Of a stretch of DNA of 64,000 bases, positions 8,652 to 17,149 are shown piece after piece. Position numbers and translations under genes: made by a program. Every line of letters starts with the position of its first letter. The first letter of the stretch is position 1. The notes under the pieces are model-generated. The model saw only the letters and a program-made list of their open reading frames with translations. It had not been told where the DNA came from and made no database searches. Origin of the DNA: Paenibacillus_L residui (GTDB lineage: Bacteria; Bacillota; Bacilli; Paenibacillales; NBRC-103111). Location: NCBI RefSeq assembly GCF_042677205.1, contig NZ_JBHTIU010000043.1, forward strand, positions 1-64,000, read 5' to 3'.

Positions 8652-9865
8652 ATACTGACCAACCTACGAAGCTATGGACGAAATCATTTATATCATTAAC
8701 TATTTGTTCGTTTCTTGTATTTTTAAACTTGCAAATGCTGCTTTCCTCATTCCCGGCTTATGCAAAGAATGAGTTTCAAGCGGGGGATTTGGCTGTCAGT
8801 CTGGTTACCAGTCTGTTTGCCGCTTCGGCGATAGCCACCCGGTTTATGACAGCGGCTCTTATGCGAGTCGTACCCCGCAATGTGATCCTGTATGTCGGGC
8901 TGGCTGTAGCCGCCATCACCACCGGAATATACGTCCTGGCCGACTCCATAGGCTCGCTGCTTGTAATGAGGATGGCCTACGGAATCGGATTCGGGATGGC
9001 GAGTACAATTATTCCGACGCTGGTTTCGCAAATTATCCCCATCCAAAGAATGGGGGAAGGGATTGGTTATTTCGGACTGTCCACCAGTCTGGCGATGTCT
9101 GTTGGGCCGATGATCGGCTTGAACATAATGAATTATTTGGGATTCCCTGCGCTGGCAATGGCCGGTACGGCTGCTGTGCTCCTGATTTTTCCGCTCCTGC
9201 TAATTACCCGTTCTCTGCCGCCGGACAAGAAACAGCCTGCCCCCAAATCCGCAGGCAAGAAAGCGGGGAACAAACCGGCCTTCAACCGCAAATTATTGTT
9301 TCCGGCAATGCTCAATATCATCCTGGCAGTGACCTATAGCGGGCTGCTAAGCTTTATCGCTTTATATGGGGAATCGGTGCATCTCGAACAGGTCGGGCTG
9401 TTTTTTTTGTTTAACGCGATTACCATCATTATTATTCGGCCGGTATCCGGAAGAGTGTTCGATACGAAAGGGCATGCCGCCGTTTTGATCCCAGCGGCAT
9501 TATGTGTCGTTGCAAGCTTGACGGTTCTGTCCTTTGCCGCATCCTTGCCTCTCTTGATCGTATCCGCGCTGCTGTATGGGCTCGGTTTCGGAGCTATCCA
9601 ACCGACCATCCAAGCCTGGATGATTCGGGTGTCTCCCCAGGAGCAGCATGGCATGGCCAACAGCATGTTCTATAATGCGACCGATCTGGGGGTGGCCGCG
9701 GGAGCATTGATTCTGGGAGCCATTTCGTCAGTGACCGGGTATGCCATGATGTATCGATATTCGGCGGGCTTCATGATTCTGTTCCTTATCGTTTATGTAT
9801 GGGTTCAAGCAGTGGAAGCGAGGAAGAAGAACCGGGCGCAAGCGGATATTTCCATACCGGGCTGA
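8648..9865 (+). CDS. MFS efflux transporter
   Basis: A 405-residue protein with about 12 hydrophobic helices and a charged central loop (about residues 195-220, PPDKKQPAPKSAGKKAGNK), the standard two-by-six MFS layout. The motif around RVVPRNVILYVG fits the loop 2-3 region, and MAYGIGFGMAST lies in helix 4. It is probably a proton-coupled drug exporter, since it is translationally coupled to a MarR repressor. The substrate cannot be read from sequence. Confidence 0.88.
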   Translation: MNTDQPTKLWTKSFISLTICSFLVFLNLQMLLSSFPAYAKNEFQAGDLAVSLVTSLFAASAIATRFMTAALMRVVPRNVILYVGLAVAAITTGIYVLADSIGSLLVMRMAYGIGFGMASTIIPTLVSQIIPIQRMGEGIGYFGLSTSLAMSVGPMIGLNIMNYLGFPALAMAGTAAVLLIFPLLLITRSLPPDKKQPAPKSAGKKAGNKPAFNRKLLFPAMLNIILAVTYSGLLSFIALYGESVHLEQVGLFFLFNAITIIIIRPVSGRVFDTKGHAAVLIPAALCVVASLTVLSFAASLPLLIVSALLYGLGFGAIQPTIQAWMIRVSPQEQHGMANSMFYNATDLGVAAGALILGAISSVTGYAMMYRYSAGFMILFLIVYVWVQAVEARKKNRAQADISIPG

Positions 9866-10044
9866 TCCTGACAAGATAGCATTGTCTAAACCGTTCGAGA
9901 TAAAATAAAGACGGGATATAATCCTGTAACTATAGCGGGCCATGGTTTGATATAATTCAACGTATAACCATTGCTTTCGGCAGGGAAATAGCAGCGCTGC
10001 TGCCGTAAAAACCGAAACTCGGCAAGGAAGAAGGGAGGGCGCTT

Positions 10045-10872
10045 ATGGGGCAATGGTGGATAGGCTTGGCCGGAAGTCTGCTCATCGCCGGGGCGGCATA
10101 TTGGAAAAAATCGTTGTCCGCTTCCGGACTGATTGCCGCGGTCTTGCTCGGCACGGCTCTATATTCTGTCGGCAGCTTGCCCTGGTACGGCGCCTTGATC
10201 GCTTTCTTCGTCTCCTCCTCACTATTGTCCAAGTGGAAGAGCCGCAGGAAAGAAAACGCTGAAAGCGGATATGCAAAGACGGGGAGAAGAGATGCCGGTC
10301 AGGTGATCGCCAACGGAGGGCTCGGCTTGCTGCTTTGCGTCGCTCACGCGATATGGCCCCACCCGGCTTGGTGGGGAGTATACATAGGAGTTATCGCTTC
10401 TGTAACCGCCGATACGTGGGCGACGGAGGTAGGAGGATTAAGCAGGAGCCGGCCCCGTTCCATCGTGAATGGGCGCAGGGTTGAGGCAGGGACTTCCGGC
10501 GGCGTGACCTTGCTGGGACTCGGAGCTTCGGCAGCCGGCGGTTTGTTCATCGGCGGGATCGCCTGGCTGCTGTTTCAAGTTCAGCCGGCGGCGGGCGGCG
10601 TTTTCTTGGCAGATCCATATGGGCTGTATTCGCTGCTTATAGGTTTACTGGGAGGTTTGGCCGGTTCCCTGGCCGATTCCTGGCTGGGAGCCGTCGTACA
10701 GGTCATGTACCGCTGCCGTATATGCGGCAAGGAGTTGGAGAAGAGCGAGCATTGTCAAGCTGCGGCAGAGCCAATCCGGGGATGGACATTCATGACGAAC
10801 GATGCGGTCAATGCTCTTAGCTCGGCCATAGGCGGGCTTGTCGGCTTTCTGCTTGTTTGGTTTATTTTCTGA
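10045..10872 (+). CDS. DUF92 family membrane protein
   Basis: This 275-residue polytopic protein has the DUF92/TMEM19 signature: GRRDAGQVIANGG, SVTADTWATEVG and a Gly-rich GTSGGVTLLG segment (about residues 74-160). Relatives include plant VTE5/VTE6-type phytol and phytyl-phosphate kinases, so a prenyl-alcohol phosphorylation role is possible but unproven in bacteria. The start has AGAAGGGAGGG just upstream. A gap of 28 bases separates it from the GNAT gene downstream, suggesting a small operon. Confidence 0.85.
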   Translation: MGQWWIGLAGSLLIAGAAYWKKSLSASGLIAAVLLGTALYSVGSLPWYGALIAFFVSSSLLSKWKSRRKENAESGYAKTGRRDAGQVIANGGLGLLLCVAHAIWPHPAWWGVYIGVIASVTADTWATEVGGLSRSRPRSIVNGRRVEAGTSGGVTLLGLGASAAGGLFIGGIAWLLFQVQPAAGGVFLADPYGLYSLLIGLLGGLAGSLADSWLGAVVQVMYRCRICGKELEKSEHCQAAAEPIRGWTFMTNDAVNALSSAIGGLVGFLLVWFIF

Positions 10873-10900
10873 AAAACCGGTAGAGAAGGGGCGAGCGGAA

Positions 10901-11797
10901 GTGGATGAAAGAAAACAATTTAGCTTTATCCGTCTGGGCCAGTGCACCTTTGAACAAGCATTAAGGCTGCGAAATCGCGGTTTTGAAGGGTATTATTTTG
11001 ATGTAACCGTAACGATGGATCAATTGCTCCGCTCGTTTGCGGTTAACGGTATACGCCCGGAGCTTTCTCTGGTCGCATGCGCGGACGGCCATCCGGTCGG
11101 TTTTGTCTTCCTGGCGGTTAAAATGTTAAATGGGCTGAAAGCCGCCTGGAACGGCGGAACGGGAGTGATTCCCGAGTATCGCGGATACGGGCTTTCTACA
11201 GCGTTGATGCAGGAAGTCAAAACTCTTCTCACGGAGCAGGAAGTCGATCGCGCCTATTTGGAAGTGCTCGTTCAGAATTCCCGCGCCCTCTCGGCTTATG
11301 AAAAGGGAGGATTCCATATAGCGGACCGGCTGATCGGATTGACCAGGGACGGAGCTTTGGAGCCTGAGGCCTTCAAGGCCGGCGAATGTTCCGGCTTCAA
11401 GCTGCAATATGGGGCTCCCCGTACCGTGAAAGATATTCCCTATTACCGGGAAATAGCAGCATGGGAATGCCAGTGGCAGAATATGGCGGAAGGGGAGTCG
11501 CTGATCATCAGAGCCGCCGATGGAGAACCTGCGGCCTATGCCCTGTTCAAAAGAAATTACAGCGATGAGGGCATGATCAAGTCGATCGTTCTCTATCAAT
11601 GTGAGGCCGCCCCCGGCCGCGTGGATCGCACGGAGCTTTTTCGCATGGCGCTAAAGGCGGTGTTTGGACCGAAGGAGCTTGACTGCAGCCGGACCACGGC
11701 CAATTTGTCGGGTTCTAATCCGGATTTAATCGATATGCTCAAGGAGGCCGGATTTAAGGAACGGTACCAACAGCATTTAATGGTCATGGACTTGTGA
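10901..11797 (+). CDS. GNAT family N-acetyltransferase
   Basis: The start is GTG 10901, with GAAGGGG about ten bases upstream. The 298-residue protein has a GNAT fold in its first half. The acetyl-CoA loop is GVIPEYRGYGLSTALM (about residues 87-102), followed by YLEVLVQNSRALSAYEKGGF, the usual beta5/helix4 region. The second half (about 150-298) has a second, weaker acetyltransferase-like segment ending PDLIDMLKEAGF, so it may be a two-GNAT protein. The acceptor substrate is unknown. Confidence 0.88.
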   Translation: MDERKQFSFIRLGQCTFEQALRLRNRGFEGYYFDVTVTMDQLLRSFAVNGIRPELSLVACADGHPVGFVFLAVKMLNGLKAAWNGGTGVIPEYRGYGLSTALMQEVKTLLTEQEVDRAYLEVLVQNSRALSAYEKGGFHIADRLIGLTRDGALEPEAFKAGECSGFKLQYGAPRTVKDIPYYREIAAWECQWQNMAEGESLIIRAADGEPAAYALFKRNYSDEGMIKSIVLYQCEAAPGRVDRTELFRMALKAVFGPKELDCSRTTANLSGSNPDLIDMLKEAGFKERYQQHLMVMDL

Positions 11798-11934
11798 AGG
11801 CTTACATGACTTGCTTGCGGACATCATCTCCGTTTCCGGGGTGGCGCAGCAAATATCTGCTTTCGTCCAGGACAAAGCGAGTTCGGTAAGCATCATTGAC
11901 AGAACAAATGATGGCAAATATGGCTTGTGTTCAG

Positions 11935-11944
11935 TAAGTACTTA
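11935..11944. promoter_or_regulatory. Palindrome upstream of tetR gene
   Basis: TAAGTACTTA is a perfect 10-bp palindrome 45 bases before the TetR start codon. It is a plausible autoregulatory operator. The site is short, so the assignment is tentative. Confidence 0.45.
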
Positions 11945-11989
11945 ATTAAAAGAAGTGGCCGCAATAAAGGACAGACAAAGGAGAGACCT

Positions 11990-12583
11990 ATGGAAACACG
12001 CACTAACCGGCAGCAGAAGGCGCTGGAGACGAAGAATAAATTGATCGATGCCGCCCTTCGGACATTTTCCCGCAAAGGATTCAAGGAGAGCACAACGAAG
12101 GACATAGCGAAAGAAGCGGGAGTGACCGACGGATTGATCTATCATTATTTTCAATCCAAGGAAGATTTGCTGTGGGCTATTTTTGACAAATATACGCTTC
12201 TTCATTCCCTGGAGGAAACCGTCAGCCGATTGGATTCAAACCAGCCCTTAGAGCATAATCTGACGATTTACTTCCAATCGCTGTTTCGCAGTCTCGACGA
12301 ATCGCAGGATTTGATTGTCATGTGCTTCGGGGAGGCACAACGGAATGACGATATCCGCCGGAAGATACAGGAGATTATCGGCAGAGGGGCGGAGCTGCTT
12401 GTAACGTTTCTGGAGCCGAAGGTTCGGATCGGGCGCCGGGAGCTATCGATCGCTGTCCGCAATCTGCAAACAGCGATGGTTTTTCATTTTCTTACGGTAG
12501 ACCGATTTATGGAAGGCGGGAAGGCCAGACAAGAGTATATAGAAATCTCCGTCCGGCAGCTTCTGAAGATCATTGCTGAATGA
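11990..12583 (+). CDS. TetR/AcrR family transcriptional regulator
   Basis: The start is ATG 11990, after AAAGGAG. The protein has 197 residues. The N-terminal helix-turn-helix (about 16-60) is canonical: LIDAALRTFSRKGFKESTTK then IAKEAGVTDGLIYHYFQSKE. The rest is an all-helical ligand and dimer domain. No transporter or enzyme gene lies beside it in the same orientation; the downstream neighbour is def on the other strand. It may regulate itself and distant genes. Confidence 0.92.
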   Translation: METRTNRQQKALETKNKLIDAALRTFSRKGFKESTTKDIAKEAGVTDGLIYHYFQSKEDLLWAIFDKYTLLHSLEETVSRLDSNQPLEHNLTIYFQSLFRSLDESQDLIVMCFGEAQRNDDIRRKIQEIIGRGAELLVTFLEPKVRIGRRELSIAVRNLQTAMVFHFLTVDRFMEGGKARQEYIEISVRQLLKIIAE

Positions 12584-12622
12584 ACATATTCAACCGCTTG
12601 ATTTCAAGCGCGGACATAGAGC

Positions 12623-13141
12623 TTACATCCCCTGATTTGCCAAACGAAGGGCACTCAGCACATTAATGCTTCGCCCGCTGCGGTCGTCATAGAGGGAGTT
12701 TCCTTCTACATGGTCAATGAACAGCACTCCGTCCAGATGATCTGTCTCGTGCTGAATGCATCGGGCAAGATAGCCTTCTCCTTCGAGTACGAACCATTCT
12801 CCCTGCCTGTTCTGGCTTCTCACCTTTACATAATTTGCCCTTTTGACGATGCCGGTATAACCCGGATAGGACAAGCAGGCTTCCGGGCCTGTTTGCTCTC
12901 CCTCGGCTGCAATAATTTCCGGATTGATCAACTCGATCAAACCGTCCCCGCAATCCATGACGACCACTCTTCTCAAAATGCCGATTTGCGGAGCCGCCAA
13001 TCCGGCCCGGCCTTCGGCGCCATACAGCGTATCCACCATATCATCCAGCAGTTTGAATAATTTATCGTTGAACTCGGTTACCGGCTTGGCCTTTTTCCTT
13101 AATATTTCCTCTCCGAAGGGAAGAATCGTCTTGACAGCCAT
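12623..13141 (-). CDS. def: Peptide deformylase
   Basis: This 172-residue enzyme removes the formyl group from the N-terminal methionine of new proteins. All three motifs are present: GLAAPQIG (47-54), EACLSYPG with metal-ligand Cys89, and QHETDHLDG with His131, Glu132 and His135. The second motif is usually EGCLS; here Ala replaces Gly beside the metal-binding Cys. It is probably active. It lies 26 bases after a small XRE regulator and likely shares its promoter. Being unlinked to fmt, it may be a second, inducible deformylase. Confidence 0.95.
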   Translation of the reverse strand: MAVKTILPFGEEILRKKAKPVTEFNDKLFKLLDDMVDTLYGAEGRAGLAAPQIGILRRVVVMDCGDGLIELINPEIIAAEGEQTGPEACLSYPGYTGIVKRANYVKVRSQNRQGEWFVLEGEGYLARCIQHETDHLDGVLFIDHVEGNSLYDDRSGRSINVLSALRLANQGM

Positions 13142-13167
13142 CGGTTCTTACCATCCTTTCTTAGGCA

Positions 13168-13407
13168 TTAAGCTCCTTTAATAATTGAAGGGGTATGAAC
13201 CCACAATTCGCCGGGGGTGCAATCCAAGGCGGTGCACAGAGCGTCCAGCGTATCGGCTTTCATTTGTTTAGGCTGGCCGTTCAGCAAGGCGCTTATGGAT
13301 GGGGGAGATAAACGGTATCCCGCCTTATCCTCCAGCAGCCGGGCCAGTGCCGCTCCGGTCCAAACTCCTCTTGCGGCCATCACTTCTCTTAACATCCACA
13401 CCAGCAT
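13168..13407 (-). CDS. Small XRE (Cro/CI-type) helix-turn-helix regulator
   Basis: A 79-residue protein that is almost entirely one HTH domain: ALARLLEDKAGYRLSPPSIS as the DNA-reading helices, ALLNGQPKQMKADTLDALC next, then the usual CTPGELW ending. The start at 13407 has GGAGAGGAG seven bases upstream; a longer TTG start at 13425 lacks this. It precedes def on the same strand. Two 15-bp operator-like sites lie just upstream, so it probably represses its own transcription and that of def. Confidence 0.88.
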   Translation of the reverse strand: MLVWMLREVMAARGVWTGAALARLLEDKAGYRLSPPSISALLNGQPKQMKADTLDALCTALDCTPGELWVHTPSIIKGA

Positions 13408-13431
13408 GGCAGAGCTCCTCTCCAAGTAAAT

Positions 13432-13494
13432 TTAGGCAACACCTAATTTATTTAAGTATGACCTAATATATCATGAGATCCATTTATTTGGCAA
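13432..13494 (-). promoter_or_regulatory. Promoter and paired operators for XRE-def
   Basis: On the minus strand TTGCCA (13489-13494) and TATATT (13465-13470) are spaced by 18 bases. Two related 15-bp sites cover the -10 and early transcribed region: TTAAGTATGACCTAA (13452-13466) and TTAGGCAACACCTAA (13432-13446). Their starts are 20 bp apart, about two helical turns. This suits cooperative binding of the encoded XRE dimer. Confidence 0.7.
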
Positions 13495-13583
13495 CTAATT
13501 TTGCCCCTCAGCCGCCAGATAACGGTTACCCGACAAAAAAAGAAGAATTTCGACAGAATTATGAATTATTTTTTACAATCAGC

Positions 13584-14260
13584 TTAACAATGGCTCTGTA
13601 GTATGGTAAAGTATAGATGTCGAATGAAAACAGGGGTAAAACTGCCCGCTGGTGATTGTCTTGGGCCGGTATGGGACAAGCCGTCGAGCTTGTCGATTAT
13701 TGTCTTGGACCCAGTGCTTTTCAGACTGGTTTGTTTAACCGGCAATAAGCCGTGGGGGACTGTGGATACCGGATGACGCTATACCGCGAAGGTATGTACT
13801 CCTCGATAACCTGTTCTCGTATGACGTTAATTTTTCATCTAGGAAAGAAATTTTCCCTTGGCAAATTAAAAGTATGCCATATAGAGATCGGTCATTATTT
13901 TTTTCATCCGGTCTTTTTTGGTATGTCCGAGGGAGAACAGCGGCTCCGCTCAATTATTATTTAAGGATCGCCGATTATTTCTGATTAGGAATAGGGAGGT
14001 CGAATCCATCTCAAATTGAGAACGATATAATCCTTAATCAATATTTAATATTTTTGTGAACAAGGTTTATAGTAGTAGGTAGGACTTATGTTACATCTTA
14101 GATTATATGACAGCCTTAAACAGGGAATATTACTTAACTACAGGGGAAAAAGGAAGACAGATTTCCCCATAATCAGTCAGAGGCCTCGAAGAGGCAGCGC
14201 GTTAACGAACAAATAACTTACCTATGGCCATCATGAACATGCAAGGGGAGGTTACCTTCA
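13584..14260 (+). promoter_or_regulatory. Promoter and long unexplained leader of odhAB
   Basis: TTAACA (13584-13589) and TAAAGT (13607-13612), 17 bases apart, look like a vegetative promoter about 640 bases before odhA. The transcript would contain several hairpins: GACAAGC/GCTTGTC (13675-13694), CCAGT/ACTGG, and CGGC/GCCG. TTGTC occurs at 13656, 13690 and 13700 around a single GACAA (13675), so mutually exclusive stems are possible. I recognise no known riboswitch or 6S/SRP RNA. A second candidate promoter is TTAATA (14045-14050) with TATAGT (14068-14073). No convincing protein gene is present. Confidence 0.45.
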
Positions 14261-17128
14261 ATGTCGATTGGGGAAATGACCAAGCTAAATCCTTGGCAAA
14301 CTTATTACGGCCCTAACCTGGGCTACATCAATGAACAGTATGAGAAATACATCGCCGATCCCGAATCCGTGGAACCGACGTTCAGAGAACTGTTTGCCAT
14401 CTGGGGCGCTCCTCCGGCTTCGTGGAATGCCGGAACGGAAAATGTGCAGGCCCCGGTTCCTAATGTTGAAATTAATGAAAATATGTTGAAAAAAGTCGTC
14501 GCTGCTGAAAAATTGGTATGGAATATCCGAACATATGGGCATCTGGCCGCGGATCTGGATCCGCTTGGGTTAGGGTTCACTGCGGATACCCGGCTTCTTG
14601 AGCCGGAAACATATCAATTAAGCAAAGACGACTTGTTGGCGTTTCCCGCTTCTTTAATCTGGGAGAACGCTCCGGGGAATGCCGTCACCGGATGGGATGC
14701 CATCAAGCAGCTCCAACAAATTTATACCAAGACTACCGCTTACGAATTCAGCCATGTTCACGAGCAGCGGGAAAGGGATTGGCTCAACAAGCGTGTCGAA
14801 ACCGAAGCATTGTCGGGAACGCCTCTTTCGATAGAAGAGCGGAAGGAATTGCTAAACCGTCTCACCCAAGTGGAGCAGTTCGAAGCTTTCCTGCACCGGA
14901 CGTTCGTCGGTCAGAAGCGCTTTTCCGTGGAAGGCAATGATGTTCTGATTCCGATGCTTGATGAAGTTGTCCGCATGGTGGCCCGGGAAGGATGTCAGCA
15001 CATTCTGATGGGGATGGCTCACCGGGGGCGCTTGAACGTTCTGGCCCACGTATTGGGTAAACCTTACAGCAAGATCTTCTCGGAGTTCCATCATTCTCCT
15101 AACAAGGACATGATTCCTTCGGAAGGATCGATGGGAATTAACTTCGGTTGGTCCGGCGATGTTAAATATCATTTGGGTGCCGACCGTTCTGTAGTGGAGG
15201 GCGAACTGCCGCCAATCCGCCTAACCTTGGCCAATAACCCAAGCCATCTGGAATTTGTCAATCCGGTAGTGGAGGGCTTCACCCGCGCCGCCCAGGATGA
15301 CCGCGGAGAAGCCGGTTATCCGAAGCAGGATGAAAGCAAGGCTGCCGCAGTGCTGATGCACGGGGACGCCGCTTTTGCCGGGGAAGGAATCGTGGCGGAA
15401 ACGCTGAACTTCAATAAGCTTCAAGGCTACCGCAACGGCGGAACTATTCATATTATCGTTAATAACCGTCTTGGATTTACAACGGAAAGCTCTGATTCCC
15501 GTTCGACCCATTATGCAAGTGATTTAGCCAAGGGATATGAGATCCCGATCGTGCACGTTAACGCCGATGACCCGGAGGCATGTATCAGAGCGGTGCGCCT
15601 GGCTTGCGAATACCGTAATTTGTTTAAGAAGGATTTCTTGATTGATTTGATCGGTTACCGCCGATACGGGCATAACGAATCGGATGATCCGGAAATGACC
15701 CAGCCGCTTACCTACCATAAGGTACGGAACCATCCAACCTGCAGCAAGCTGTACGGAGACAAGCTTGTGGAAGAGGGGATCATCCCCAAGGAGCTTCCGG
15801 AGCAGATGAGGCAGGAAGCTGCGGCACGGCTGAAGGAAGCTTATGATGAAATGAAGGAAAACAACGGACGGGCTTCCAGCAATCCGCCCAACGGGCTGAT
15901 TGTTCATACGGATAAACCGGAAATCAATACGGCCGTTCCCATGGATCAGCTGAAGGAAATCAATAGAGACCTGCTCAAATGGCCTGAAAACTTTAACGTT
16001 TATCCCAAGCTTAAACGGATTTTGGAAAGACGGGCGAATGCTTTGGAAGAAGGGGAGAAGGTTGACTGGGCTCTTGCCGAAACTTTGGCCTTTGCAACGA
16101 TTCTAGCCGAAGGAAAGCCAATCCGTATTAGCGGACAGGATTCGGAGCGGGGAACTTTCGCCCATCGCCATCTCGTGCTGCACGATACCGAGACCGGTCA
16201 GAAATTCTCGCCTTTGCACCGCCTGCCGCAGGCCAAAGCTTCGTTCGCCATCTATAACAGCCCGCTGTCCGAAGCATCTGTGCTCGGCTTCGAGTATGGC
16301 TATAATGTGTTCGCTCCGGAGACGTTCGTGCTTTGGGAGGCGCAATTTGGCGATTTCGCCAACGCCGCTCAAGTCATTATCGACCAGTTTATCGCTGCCG
16401 GACGCGAGAAGTGGCTCCAAAGATCGAGCCTGGCGATGCTGCTGCCTCATGGCTACGAAGGACAGGGACCGGAGCATTCGAGCGCGCGTCTGGAACGTTT
16501 CCTGCAGCTTGCCGGTGATGAGAACTGGACGGTCGCTTATTTGTCCAGCGCGGCTCAATATTTCCACCTTCTGCGCAAGCAGGCGGCAATAGCCGGAACG
16601 GATGCGGCAAGACCGCTGGTTCTGATGGCGCCGAAGAGTCTGATCCGGAATCCTCGGGTAGCTTCTTCCGGTACGGAGTTCAGCGAAGGAGCCTTCCGTC
16701 CGATCTTGGAGCAGCCTGGTTTGGGCGCCCAGTCCAAGAAGGTGGAGCGCTTGATTCTGTGCACCGGTAAAGTCGCCATCGACCTGGAAGAGGCATTGGA
16801 TGCGGAGAAGGAAAATCAAGACTTCGACTGGCTGCATATCGTTCGTGTGGAACAGCTTTATCCGTTTGCCGGGGAAGAAATCGAGGCCGTGATCCAGCGC
16901 TTCCCCAAACTGAAGGAAATTGTCTGGGTTCAAGAGGAACCGCGGAATATGGGGGCATGGAGCTACATGGATCCCCGCATCAGAGATGTGGCACCCGATA
17001 AAGTAAAGGTTCGTTATATCGGCCGTCCGGATCGCTCCAGTCCTGCGAGCGGTTATCAGGACGTTCATAATATGGAACAGCAGCGGCTGATCTCGAATGC
17101 ATTGAATCGCAGCTTCTTTGAAAACTAA
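14261..17128 (+). CDS. odhA: 2-oxoglutarate dehydrogenase E1 component
   Basis: This 955-residue thiamine-diphosphate enzyme decarboxylates 2-oxoglutarate and passes the succinyl group to the lipoyl arm of OdhB in the TCA cycle. Visible marks are MGMAHRGRLNVLAHVLGKPY (about 250-270), the ThDP/Mg segment HGDAAFAGEG (about 366-375), YRRYGHNESDDP, and LPHGYEGQGPEHSSARLERF in the C-terminal transketolase half. Length matches Bacillus OdhA. AAGGGGAGG precedes the ATG. odhB follows 21 bases later. The E3 (lpd) gene is not in the window. Confidence 0.97.
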   Translation: MSIGEMTKLNPWQTYYGPNLGYINEQYEKYIADPESVEPTFRELFAIWGAPPASWNAGTENVQAPVPNVEINENMLKKVVAAEKLVWNIRTYGHLAADLDPLGLGFTADTRLLEPETYQLSKDDLLAFPASLIWENAPGNAVTGWDAIKQLQQIYTKTTAYEFSHVHEQRERDWLNKRVETEALSGTPLSIEERKELLNRLTQVEQFEAFLHRTFVGQKRFSVEGNDVLIPMLDEVVRMVAREGCQHILMGMAHRGRLNVLAHVLGKPYSKIFSEFHHSPNKDMIPSEGSMGINFGWSGDVKYHLGADRSVVEGELPPIRLTLANNPSHLEFVNPVVEGFTRAAQDDRGEAGYPKQDESKAAAVLMHGDAAFAGEGIVAETLNFNKLQGYRNGGTIHIIVNNRLGFTTESSDSRSTHYASDLAKGYEIPIVHVNADDPEACIRAVRLACEYRNLFKKDFLIDLIGYRRYGHNESDDPEMTQPLTYHKVRNHPTCSKLYGDKLVEEGIIPKELPEQMRQEAAARLKEAYDEMKENNGRASSNPPNGLIVHTDKPEINTAVPMDQLKEINRDLLKWPENFNVYPKLKRILERRANALEEGEKVDWALAETLAFATILAEGKPIRISGQDSERGTFAHRHLVLHDTETGQKFSPLHRLPQAKASFAIYNSPLSEASVLGFEYGYNVFAPETFVLWEAQFGDFANAAQVIIDQFIAAGREKWLQRSSLAMLLPHGYEGQGPEHSSARLERFLQLAGDENWTVAYLSSAAQYFHLLRKQAAIAGTDAARPLVLMAPKSLIRNPRVASSGTEFSEGAFRPILEQPGLGAQSKKVERLILCTGKVAIDLEEALDAEKENQDFDWLHIVRVEQLYPFAGEEIEAVIQRFPKLKEIVWVQEEPRNMGAWSYMDPRIRDVAPDKVKVRYIGRPDRSSPASGYQDVHNMEQQRLISNALNRSFFEN

Positions 17129-17149
17129 TAAAGCAGGGAGGATACGGCT

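Noticed and set aside
13620..13800. Leader considered as 6S RNA, cobalamin, ydaO or T-box element
   Set aside because: Diagnostic conserved blocks of those RNAs are absent and the ends do not pair as in 6S RNA.
14054..14063. TTGTGAACAA considered as a Rex redox operator before odhA
   Set aside because: Only one half matches the Rex consensus; the other half is too different to claim a site.
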